Shown piece after piece: positions 1-8,842 of a stretch of 64,000 nucleotides of DNA. The notes under the pieces are model-generated. The model searched no databases and had not been told where the DNA came from. It saw only the letters and a list, made by a program, of their open reading frames with translations. Source of the stretch: Puccinellia tenuiflora (Eukaryota > Streptophyta > Magnoliopsida > Poales > Poaceae). The position numbers were made by a program, and so were the translations under genes. The stretch is from positions 62,001-126,000 of the forward strand of contig QRDG01001518.1 in assembly GCA_012064385.1 (NCBI GenBank), in the 5' to 3' direction. Numbering within the stretch: the first letter of the stretch is position 1; each line of letters starts with the position of its first letter.

Positions 1-565
1 ATCAGCAGCAGGCACGCATATATATATATATAGCTGCGTCTCTCTTTTCATAGCAGAACGAGAGCGGGGGAGGAGACGATGAGGACGGAAAGAAGAAGCA
101 TGTATCCAGGTCTAGTAATCACCTTCCGCCGGAGCTCCCGATCGAGATGATCGCCGGAACAAGAAATGGGCGGAAGAGGAGAGGGGATCAGTCAGAGGTG
201 GACAGTGAGAGAGACGGACAGGGAGGAGGAGCCTCGCGTAGTTATCTCGCACCACCAGATGGCCATATGTCACTCCGGTGTTTTGTTTCTTTTTCTTCCT
301 GCTAGTGGTGGCAGTGGAGGAGGGATCGGGTACTCATCTACTGCAGCGAGATGTGATGTGAGATCTCGATGGGGGCGCCAGAAAACTAGAGAGAGCCACG
401 GCGTCTGTGTGCTGAACTGACTTCTGTTGGCACCGCAGCGGCTACGTGTGGGTTTGCATGTGTGGCAAGAGTCAGTGAAGGCCCGTCCGTCCAGAGCTTT
501 GGGACTTGGCGTGCGCGGCGGTGTGGCGAGAGCAGAGCATGGACGATCCGGCCGCGCCCACAAAG
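1..565. other. Unassigned region before the duplication
   Basis: No gene can be supported here. A short (AT)n tract lies at about 18-32, followed by purine-rich sequence with short open frames in several phases that show no recognisable domain. The minus strand has a TATAAAT-like motif near 690-700, so a promoter or 5' leader of a minus-strand gene ending outside the window is possible, but nothing confirms it. Copy B of the downstream duplication lacks this segment. Confidence 0.3.
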
Positions 566-1129
566 CTACAAGTGTGCTAGGGTAGGATTGCAAATGGACA
601 AATAAACTCTACTGAACAAATTTGCTGAGTAGGCTTTTCTATAACAGGCCAAGAAGAAATGTTGTTGGACGCAAATATATGACATAGTAGTGCGCGATTT
701 ATATGAGAGAACACGGACCAGTTCAGCGTGTCGGCACAGCAATCCAAGTGATTCAAAGCTGTCCTTTTTCCAAAGATTGCAATCCCTTTTTCCAGGTAAG
801 TGGAACTTTTGTTCGAGAGCTATTCTCTGAAGAAAACACACCACAGTCACTACTATTTTCACACAACTGAAAGATTCGGTCCGAAGAGAGCGTCTCCACC
901 CGTTCGGCACCGTCTAAGAGTATGTCTAGTAGTACCTCTAAACCCTCAAACTCTCAAATAACTTTTTTTACGGGTTGGAAAAAAAACGCAAAGATTAGAA
1001 CCCCTAAACCCTCGAACCCTCAAAAAAAAAGTAAGGGTCCAACCCTCAAACCCAATTCCAACCTGTAGAAGTGAGGGTTGGAGAGGGGCACTCGACCCCA
1101 ACCCGCACTCCTCTTCCCACATCGCGCGG

Positions 1130-1605
1130 GAGGGAAAAATCCCGTCCCCAACCTCCCGCCTCCTCCCTCCCGAGCCGCTGCCCGCCGCCAATCCGGCCGG
1201 CCCCCGCCTCCTCTCGACGCGCACCGCCGGCTGCGCCACACTCCCCGCCGCCGGATCCACCGCTCCCCGCCACCGCCCGCCGCCAATCCGGCCGGCCCCC
1301 GCCTCCCCTCGACGCGCGCCGCCCGCCGCCGGATCCACCGCTCCCCGCCGCCTCCCGCCCCGCGTAGCGAGCTCCCGAGCCGCGCCGCCGCCGCCGCCCC
1401 GAGCTCTCCCCGCCGCCCGAGCTCTCCCGAGCCGTGCCGCCGCCTCCCCGACCTCCCCCAGCCGGCCGCGCCCCGCCTCCCCGACCTCCCCTAGCCGGCC
1501 GCGGCCCACCTCCCCTCGACGAGGTATGCCTCCTTTTCTTCCTTTTTGTTTCATTTTTTTCTTTTTTATTTATTGTTAGCACTCACAATTTGTTGTATTG
1601 TGTAG
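1130..1605 (+). promoter_or_regulatory. GC-rich leader and probable 5' UTR intron
   Basis: About 400 bp of CCG-rich sequence precedes the Harbinger transposase gene and ends in a consensus splice donor (GAG then GTATGC at 1524). A T-rich tract follows, ending in TTGTGTAG at 1605, directly before the ATG at 1606. This reads as a GC-rich 5' leader with an 82-bp intron (1524-1605). The many open frames inside this GC-rich stretch, in all phases, are compositional. Promoter function is inferred from position only. Confidence 0.55.
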
Positions 1606-2945
1606 ATGGAGGTGAACACCGACGACTCCATGTCGTTGTCCGATGATTCCGGTTGGTCGTCGTCGGACGATTCGGACATTGAGGAGTTGCTTCAAGACGA
1701 CGACGTCGAGATGATGGGCCTCCTCCTCGACGTGCAAGAGTTTGAAAACCGCGCGAAGCTGATGGATCAGAGGAGAGGGTCGAAGAAGGGGCGAGTCACC
1801 ATCTACCGGAACCACGCTCTTGGACACGAGCACTTGATGCGAGACTACTTCGCGAAGAAGTCTCCGACATACCCACCTCGCCTCTTCCGGAGAAGGTACC
1901 GAATGCGCCGTAGTTTGTTTGTGAAGATTGTCACCGATTGTGAGGCCGCCTCAGATTACTTCAAGCGTCGTAGATCCGCCGCCGGTATCATGGGGTTTAG
2001 TGCGTACCAAAAGATATCGGCTGCAATGCGGGTGCTCGCCTATGGCATACCCGCGGACTATACCGACGAGTATCTTCGCATTGGACAAGATACAACAACG
2101 GAGTCCGTCCGTAGGTTTGCAAAATTAGTCATCCGGTTGTATAGTGATGAGTATCTTCGGGCACCCAACGAGGAAGATACAAAGAGATTGATGGAGATGA
2201 GTGCAAAAAGGGGATGGCCGGGATGCTTGGTAGTCTTGATTGCATGCATTGGACATGGAAAAATTGCCCAAAGTCATGGCAAGGAATGTATTGCGGTAAA
2301 AGCAAGGATGCAACAATTGTGCTTGAGGCCGTGGCATCGGAGGATACATGGATTTGGCATGCATTTTTTGGTTTGCCGGGAACACTCAATGATATCAATG
2401 TGCTCAATAGATCTCCTTTGTTTGCAAGATTAGTTTCTGGGGATGCTCCAACTTGCAACTACAAAATCATGGACAATGAGTACTCAATGGGATACTATCT
2501 CACCGATGGCATTTATCCCGAGTGGGCAACTCTTGTGAAGTCCATCAAGGAGAAAAATGGGGTGCCCTTAACCAAAAAAGAGGCTCATTTCACCAAGGCA
2601 CAAGAGGCAGCCCGCAAGGATATTGAGAGAGCTTTCGGTATTTTGCAAGCTAGGTTTGCCATAGTTCGGGGTCCAGCTCGTGTTTGGGACAAAAAAACCT
2701 TGGAGAACATCATGAAATGTTGTGTGATTCTACACAACATGATCCTCGAGGATGAGAGAGGGTTAAACCTGCCTTGTTTCTATGACAATGTTGGTACACG
2801 TGTGCAACCGGAAAGAAACTCTTGTCGCGTACAAGATTTTCTTGAAACACATCGTAAGATTGAGGATGCAAAGACTCATGGTCAGCTCCGGGATGATCTA
2901 GTAGAGCACCATTGGCAGTTGGATGGGCAGCGCCAAGGCCCATGA
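1606..2945 (+). pseudogene. PIF/Harbinger transposase (DDE_Tnp_4), one frameshift
   Basis: Two frames together give a near full-length transposase of roughly 445 residues. The first (1606 to about 2220) holds an acidic N-terminus and the helix-rich region with YQKISAAMRVLAYG. The second (from about 2214 to 2945) holds the catalytic core. I place the DDE residues at GSLDCMHW, LNDINVL and ARKDIERAFGILQ, all in the second frame. The frame change lies near 2213-2222, around GGCCGGGATG, and looks like a one-base loss. The start follows a consensus intron acceptor. The protein would cut and join the element's own ends in the nucleus. Apart from the frameshift the gene is well preserved, so inactivation or a sequencing error could be recent. 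Confidence 0.9.
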
Positions 2946-3422
2946 TCTATCTTTGTTTTACTTTTCTATGTCCTATTTGATTCGAACAATTATTGTTATT
3001 TGCAAAAAATATTGTTGTAATAACTTGAATGATTATTATGTGCTTGAAAGTACTATTAGGTGTTGTAATAATAACTAGAATGATTATTGTTTTATTCAAA
3101 CCATTATTGAGATGATGAAAATTGTGATATGTCAAATAACAGTTTTGAGGGTTTGAGGATTCTAGTCTTTGCCCTCAACCCTCAGTTTTAAGGGTTTCAG
3201 GGTTCTAGTCTTTGCCCCTGTTTTTCAACCCTTAAAAGTGCCAAAAAATGTCATTTCTCAACCCTTAAACTGCTTTGAGGATTTGAGGGTTTAGGGGATC
3301 TACTAGTGATGCTCTAATTAGGTTGCTTTTTGGGGTGCCGAACACATATACGACTTTTTTTATGCCTCCCACACCGGTACCCTCTAAATAGACCGGATAA
3401 GTGCTGAATCATCAGATTTTCT

Positions 3423-4222
3423 CAACGAAAAAATTATGCGATATATCCCGTATAATACCGCGCTATATCATATTTGAAAAGGCTACGCTATATTTAACCA
3501 AAAATAGCCGCTACGACGCTAATCGCGTTTTATACGCGCTAAAACACGCTAAACTCGTTAGCGTTATAGCACGCTATTTTTTTTTGGAAATAACGAGAGT
3601 CCATCAGCCCAAACAAAAGTTCAACACGCACTACTCCTCACTAGGTCACTCTTTAGTATCTAACCCAATCGGTCAATCCTCCTCGGCTATTCATAGGAGC
3701 GACGGCGGCGGCGTCTCGTCGGGTTGCAGGCTTATAGCGACGGCGGGAGCGCTTCCCTCGGCGGATCAAGCTCTTCCTCTGTCTCGAGTTGCATCAGCGG
3801 CGGGAGCGCTTCCTCAAATCACAAGTAAAGAGAGTTTCTCATCCTAGCAATAAGATGTTTCCTGATGATGATAGGGTGCAAGCTGATGGATATTCTAGTA
3901 AATCTGAAGATGACGCCAGTGATTCTAATTAAAGTTTAAAATAATTTGTTTTTTAGATTTTGGTACTTTGTTTATGGATTTACACCTCATATTTATGTCT
4001 ACGCCATGGATTTGACCTTTCATTTTTGTATTTGGTTAACTAGTTATGCATGTATTGCTTTTCGACAAATATTTAGTGCTGAAATCCTTAATATTTGAGC
4101 TATATATATTACATTTTTTGCGAAATGCTATTTCAAATATAGCACGATATATCACGCTATAGTTTTTATAACATTTTGAAAAGGGTTACGCTAAAAGTGA
4201 TAAGCGCACTATTTTTTCCTTG
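3423..4222 (+). mobile_element. Non-autonomous hAT element, copy A (TSD GATTTTCT)
   Basis: The 8-bp TSD GATTTTCT is at 3415-3422 and 4223-4230. The ends are CAACGAAAAAATTATGCG and, on the minus strand, CAAGGAAAAAATAGTGCG, a short imperfect terminal inverted repeat. Subterminal zones are full of CGCTA/TAGCG motifs, as expected of hAT transposase binding regions. The interior has a GC-rich leader-like part (about 3690-3800) and a short coding-like tail near 3850-3931 with acidic residues before a stop, perhaps the remnant of a transposase C-terminus. No BED finger or hAT dimerisation domain is visible, so this is a deletion derivative. It was present before the surrounding duplication. Confidence 0.85.
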
Positions 4223-4544
4223 GATTTTCTATGCAATTTATTTTTCTAGTTGGTAAAATCAAGATATACGAGCACACTTAGCCACCGAAAATCTCATGAG
4301 TACATCGCTTTTGAATAGGAAGCCCACTTATCTTCAGTGACCAGTAAAAACATGATATATATACCAGTTTGCATAGCTAGAGGGAATAATCTCATGAGTC
4401 GATCGCTTGAGAATGGGCAACCCACTGGATCCACTCATGGGCACATAAAAAATATCACGCCGGGTGGGTAGACACATAAATTCATCTTAGTCGATCGCTC
4501 CTTCGCCTTCACCGCGTGTAGAGTGTTGACATGTGGGTCAGCCC

Positions 4545-4657
4545 GAGCTCTTTTCCGGGCCATATCGTGTCCGGCACCGTCGAGAGACCCCCCCCCCCCC
4601 CCAAAGGTTGAGGGTGGCTTGGCAGTGCCGGACACGATTTGGACCGGACGAGAGCTT
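4545..4657. repeat. Imperfect inverted repeat around a C-run, copy A
   Basis: Arms at 4545-4579 and 4623-4657 share GTGTCCGGCAC and flanking GAGCTC/GGACCGG sequence, with a loop that contains a run of C (about 4590-4603). The same structure occurs in copy B. It resembles the nearby GGGGTGCCGGACGC motif at the left side of the duplicated unit, so it may be part of the end of an older terminal-inverted-repeat element. Confidence 0.6.
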
Positions 4658-4709
4658 TGGGACCCCCAATGTGGAAGTATTTGGTGTACGACACTCCAAA
4701 GAGGCTTTA

Positions 4710-5052
4710 TGTAATGTCCCGGGATTTTCCCCAAATTAGATTTTTTTTGTTTTTTTTTTGCATCATCATGACATCAACATCATGCACATCGCATATTTTT
4801 TGTCCGCCAAAACCTATTTTTATTAAACCCTATTTTATTTTTGCAAAAATTGTCGGTAAAGTTTTACCGAGACATTCGTCTCCGTTTTCGAAAATTAAAT
4901 TGCCAAATTAATTTGCAAAAGAAAAATAAAAGTTTCAGCGAGCAAGAGTGTAGCCCAAACTGAACCAAGCCCACCTAACCTCCAAACCCTAGAAATCCCC
5001 TGGCCGCGCCGTCGCTAGATTCCTATCGTCCTCGGTTGGAATCTGCCGACAA
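4710..5052. repeat. LTR-like fragment between duplication copies
   Basis: This block separates the two copies. It starts with TGTAATGTCCCGGGATTTTC, a start typical of grass gypsy LTRs, directly after GAGGCTTTA, and runs through AT-rich sequence to a leader-like AACCCTAGAAATCCCC stretch. No matching CA end or target duplication is visible, so it is probably a truncated LTR. Confidence 0.35.
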
Positions 5053-5584
5053 CAAAGCTAGAAGTGTGTAGGTATTGGATTGCAAATGGACAAACTAGTT
5101 CAGCTGCATAAAGGTCCGTCAACAAATTTGCTGACAGACACTAGCTAGTAGGCTTTTCTATAACAGGCCAAGAAGAAATGTTGTTTTTTTTTTTGAGAAA
5201 GAAAAAATGTTGTTGGATGCAAAAAATCCATAGTAGTGCCCGATTTATATGAGAGAACACGGACCAGTTCAGCGTGTCGGCACAGCATCCAAGTGATTGA
5301 AAGCTGTCCTTTTTCCAAAGATTGCAATCCCTTTTTCCAGGTAATTGGAACTTTTGTTCGAGAGCTACTTTCTGAAGAAAACACACTACAGTTACTACTA
5401 TTTTCACACAACTGAAAGATTCGGTCCGAAGAGAGCGTCTCCACCCGGAGTGTCTAAATTGTGTTCGGCACCGTCTAATTGGGGTGCTCTTTGGGGTGCC
5501 GGACGCATGTCCGACGTTTTTTTATGCCTCCCACACCGGTACCCTCTAAATAGACCGGATAAGTGCTGAATCATCAGATTTTCT

Positions 5585-6391
5585 CAACGAAAAAAATAAT
5601 GCGATATATCCCGTATAATACCGTGCTATATCATATTTGAAAAGGCTACGCTATATTTAACCTAAAATGGCCGCTACGACGCTAATCGCGTTTTATATGC
5701 GCTAAAACACGCTAAACTCGTTAGCGTTATAGCACGCTATTTTATTTTGGAAATAACGAGAGTCCATCAGCCCAAACAAAAGTTCAACACGCACTACTCC
5801 TCACTAGGTCACTCTTCAGTATCTAACCCAATCGGTCAATCCTCCTCGGCTGTTCATAGGAGCGACGGCGGCGGCGTCTCGTCGGGTTGCAGGCTTGTAG
5901 CGACGGCGGGAGCGCTTCCTTCATCGGCGGATCAAGCTCTTCCTCCGTCTCGAGTTACATCAGCGGCGGGAGCGCTTCCTCAAATCACAAGTAAAGAGAG
6001 TTTCTCATCCTAGCAATAAGATGTTTCCTGATGATGATAGGGTGCAAGCTGATGGATATTCTAGTAAATCTGAAGATGACACCAGTGATTCTAATTAAAG
6101 TTTAAAATAATTTGTCTTTTAGATTTTGGTACTTTGTTTATGGATTTACACCTCATATTTATGTCTACGCCATGGATTTGACCCTCCATTTTTGTATTTG
6201 GTTAACTAGTTATGCATGCTATTGCTTTTCGACAAATATTTAGTGCTGAAATCCTTAATATTTGAGCTATATATATTATATTTTTTGCGAAATGCTATTT
6301 CAAATATAGCACGATATATCACGCTATAGCTTTTATAACATTTTGAAAAAGGGTTACGCTAAAAGCGATAAGTGCACTATTTTTTTCCTTG
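5585..6391 (+). mobile_element. Non-autonomous hAT element, copy B
   Basis: This is the same element as at 3423-4222, with the same TSD GATTTTCT at 5577-5584 and 6392-6399 and the same CAACGAAAAAA/CAAGGAAAAAA ends. It was copied as part of the segmental duplication and did not insert independently, because the flanks are shared. Confidence 0.85.
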
Positions 6392-6714
6392 GATTTTCTA
6401 TGCAATTTATTTTTCTAGCCGGTAAAATCATGATATACGAGCACACTTAGCCACCGAAAATCTCATGAGTGGATCGCTTTTGAATAGGAAGCCCACTTAT
6501 CTTCAGTGACCAGTAAAAACATGATATATATACCAGTTTGCATAGCTAGAGGGAATAATCTCGTGAGTCGATCGCTTGAGAATGGGCAACCCACTGGATC
6601 CACTCATGGGCACATAAAAAATATCACGCCGGGTGGGTAGACACATAAATTCATCTTAGTAGATCGCTCCTTCGCCTTCACCGCGTGTAGAGTGTGTGAC
6701 ATGTGGGTCAGCCC

Positions 6715-6838
6715 GTGCTCTTTTCCGGTCCATATCGTGTCTGGCACCGTCGAGAGACCCCCCCCCCCCCACACACACACACAAAGGTTGAGGGTGGCTT
6801 GGCAGTGCCGGACACGATTTGGACCGGACGAGAGCTTT
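6715..6838. repeat. Inverted repeat with C-run and (CA)n, copy B
   Basis: It is the counterpart of 4545-4657, with arms at 6715-6749 and 6803-6838. The loop carries a C-run followed by a short (CA)n tract that copy A lacks. Confidence 0.6.
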
Positions 6839-6889
6839 GGGACCCTCAATGTGGCAGTTTTTGGTGTACGACACTCCAAAGAGGCTTTA

Positions 6890-8000
6890 GGGGCTCCTTT
6901 ATGACCCCCCGATGGAGATGCCTGTCGGAGAACTGTCCCAGGAACTGGGTGTGTCTCACGAAGGATCGAGTAAGGGGTTGAACGCGGAATCAAACAACCC
7001 TCAACGTGCCTCGGCGACGGTGCTCGCCTGGATGGCTGCGGGGAAGCACTGCAGAGAGGAACGCGCGATATTACCCAGGTTCAGGGCCCTCTAGGTGAGG
7101 TAAAACCCCTACGTCCTGCTTCGAGTTGTATTGCACTTGCTTGGAGAGGTTTTCAGTACAGGGCGAGCTTGGCGAGTTCTGGGTGGCTAACAATGGCTAC
7201 TGCTAACTTCAGATCTAGGGTTTCGGCTTGTGAACCAACCAGAGTCTGAACCACCCGGAGTCGAACCCTTTGCCCGAACGGGCTCCTCCTCCTTTTATAG
7301 GCGTCTCGGGCCTCTTCCCCAAAACATCTTAGCGGGAAGGGCTACCACATGGCGACGAAAGAGGAGGCGCGGTGCACCAAAAAGGTGGAGTCCACCATAA
7401 AGGTAAGATCCATGGACGCGGTCCACAGCAGGGGCGGCGTCACCAAAGCTGGAAAAGCCACCGTCCAAGCGGGACGGTGGGCTGGCGCTGCTGAGGCAGG
7501 GTGGGTCCCGCGGTGACGTTGTCCTTGGAGGGTAGCTGTAGACGGTTCCCTTATCACCAAAGTGGCAATCCTTGGGGCTCCTTTGCTTGGGGCAGCTTTG
7601 TTGACTCCTTTATACACAAGAAAGGCAACTGGGGCGTTGCTGTCACCGTGCGCTGGCGCGGTCGTCACTCTGCGGAGGATGCAGAGCCCATGTGCGCTCT
7701 GCCGCGGAGGCAGAGCTGGCTTCAGGAGGAAGAAAACCTCGCGAGGCAAAAAGCCTCGCCGAGCCTTCCGGCTTAGTCCTTAGCAGAATTGCTGGCGGCG
7801 TCCGAGACGCCCTCTCGAGGAGAGGTCCCTCGCCAAGGGAGAAAACCCTCGGCGAGGAGAAATGGTCCCTCGCGAGGGGAAACCCTCGCGAGGCTCGCCA
7901 GGCTTGGAGAGCCTGGTCCTTAGCGAAAACTTCTGAGGAATCTTGTGCCGACAATGCCCCCACATCCTCACTAAGTGAGTAGAAAAACTTAGTGAGTCCC
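6890..8000. repeat. Probable gypsy LTR / retroelement fragment
   Basis: The sequence around 7065-7130 (TTACCCAGGTTCAGGGCCCT, then GGTGAGGTAAAACCCCTACG) is a pattern I associate with LTRs of Triticeae gypsy elements. The 3' part (7735-7930) is dense in short CTCGCGAGG-type palindromes. No coding domain, primer site or target duplication can be identified, and the ends are uncertain. The assignment rests on motif memory and composition. Confidence 0.35.
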
Positions 8001-8308
8001 ATGATAATTGAAACATTCGGTCCCACGACACCTAATTTCCAGGTAACTAAAACTTTAGTTCCCTCAGCAATTGGGAGCTATCTCTAAAAAAATCTAGCTA
8101 ATTTTCAGTAATCGGTTATACATGCATTCGATAATTCTCATGATTCATGCCTTCCGCGATTCAACCGTGTGTCATAGGAGTCACACAATGTGCCTTCTAC
8201 GAATTTCAGTTTCCTGTAAACACACATAGTGTGCGCAACAGTGGGCCACCTAGTTACCTCCTGGTGAGCAAAGACAACGCTAAAAGTTAAATACAAATCA
8301 CCTAGCTC
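8001..8308. other. Unassigned spacer left of the CACTA element
   Basis: I see no gene here. A short stretch near 8010-8095 (CATTCGGTCCCA, CCAGGTAACTAAAACTTT) weakly resembles 790-900 and 5330-5450 of the duplicated unit, so it may be an old diverged relative. Confidence 0.3.
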
Positions 8309-8520
8309 CACTAGTAGAAAAAGGGGCATTGGTCCCGGTTCCAAAGGGCCTTTGGTCCCGGTTTTCTAACCGGGACTAAAGGGTCGGGACAAAAGGGGGG
8401 GGGCCTTTCGTCCCGGTACCTTAAGAACCGGGACCAATGCCCGTCCACGTGGGCGGGGCGGGGCGGCTCCGGGCGGGAACCCTTTGGTCCCGGTTGGTAT
8501 TACCAACCGGGACCGAGAGT
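8309..8520. repeat. CACTA 3' terminal and subterminal repeats
   Basis: The terminal CACTAGTAG motif is followed by several copies of TTTGGTCCCGGTT and its complement AACCGGGACCAAA, arranged as short palindromes with 5-10 base loops. These are the expected binding sites for the element's own DNA-binding protein. Confidence 0.85.
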
Positions 8521-8710
8521 TTTTTTTTAAACCGAATGCTTTTTTTTTGTTTTAACCGAATGTTTTTTTTTGTTTTAACCAAATGCTTTCTTTTTGGGGG
8601 GGGGGGGGGGGGGGTTTAAATCAATAGGTGCCGTCTCGCCGTGCCGTGCCGTGTTGTGCCGTGTCGTCGTGTCCGATGCCGTGTCGTGTCGTGTCGTGCC
8701 GTGTCAGTGG
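8521..8710. repeat. Low-complexity tracts: T/G runs and (CGTGY)n
   Basis: T-rich tracts with AACCGAATG interruptions are followed by an uninterrupted G-run (about 8597-8614) and then by a degenerate GTGCC/GTGTC pentamer array at about 8628-8708. No coding sense is apparent. Confidence 0.8.
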
Positions 8711-8842
8711 TACTACCATGCATTAATATTTGATTCATATATACATACATAACGTTTCTCACACGTCGAGATCATGTTTCATATATACATACATAACGTC
8801 ACATGCCGACATAATATTTCTCACACGTCGAGATGATGTCAA

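Larger units (their letters stand above)
918..3314 (+). mobile_element. PIF/Harbinger DNA transposon with TAA TSD
   Basis: The ends are GAGTATGTCTAGTAG (918) and, on the minus strand from 3314, GAGCATCACTAGTAG. The similarity continues for about 35 bp as AC-rich terminal inverted repeats containing CTAAACCCTCAAA. TAA flanks both ends (915-917 and 3315-3317). Copy B of the surrounding duplication has a single TAA at the matching place, so it is the empty site. The element is 2397 bp and holds one transposase gene. I see no separate Myb/SANT-type second ORF, which full PIF/Harbinger elements usually carry, so the element probably relies on partners supplied elsewhere. The TAA TSD and DDE transposase fit the PIF/Harbinger superfamily. 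Confidence 0.95.
566..4709 (+). repeat. Segmental duplication, copy A
   Basis: The sequence from the AAAGCTA motif near 566 to GAGGCTTTA at 4701-4709 recurs at 5053-6889. The main difference is a 2.4 kb PIF/Harbinger insertion at 918-3314 that only this copy carries. Both copies include the same hAT element, the same flanks and the same C-run inside an inverted repeat, so they share one ancestor. The copies are close direct repeats separated by about 340 bp. No conserved reading frame spans both copies. Confidence 0.9.
5053..6889 (+). repeat. Segmental duplication, copy B
   Basis: It matches 566-917 followed by 3318-4709. At the place where copy A carries the Harbinger element, copy B reads CCGTCTAATTGGGG with a single TAA, so it is the unoccupied site. 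It has small private changes: a T/A-rich insertion near 5187-5208 and a (CA)n run beside the C-run near 6770-6783. Confidence 0.9.

Noticed and set aside
166..593. Short frames on both strands near the left edge
   Set aside because: Low-complexity composition, no domain, no splice or promoter context that decides a gene.
946..1582. Several overlapping long open frames on both strands in the GC-rich part of the Harbinger element
   Set aside because: Pro/Arg/Gly-rich translations in every phase are a by-product of CCG-rich sequence. The real gene starts at 1606.
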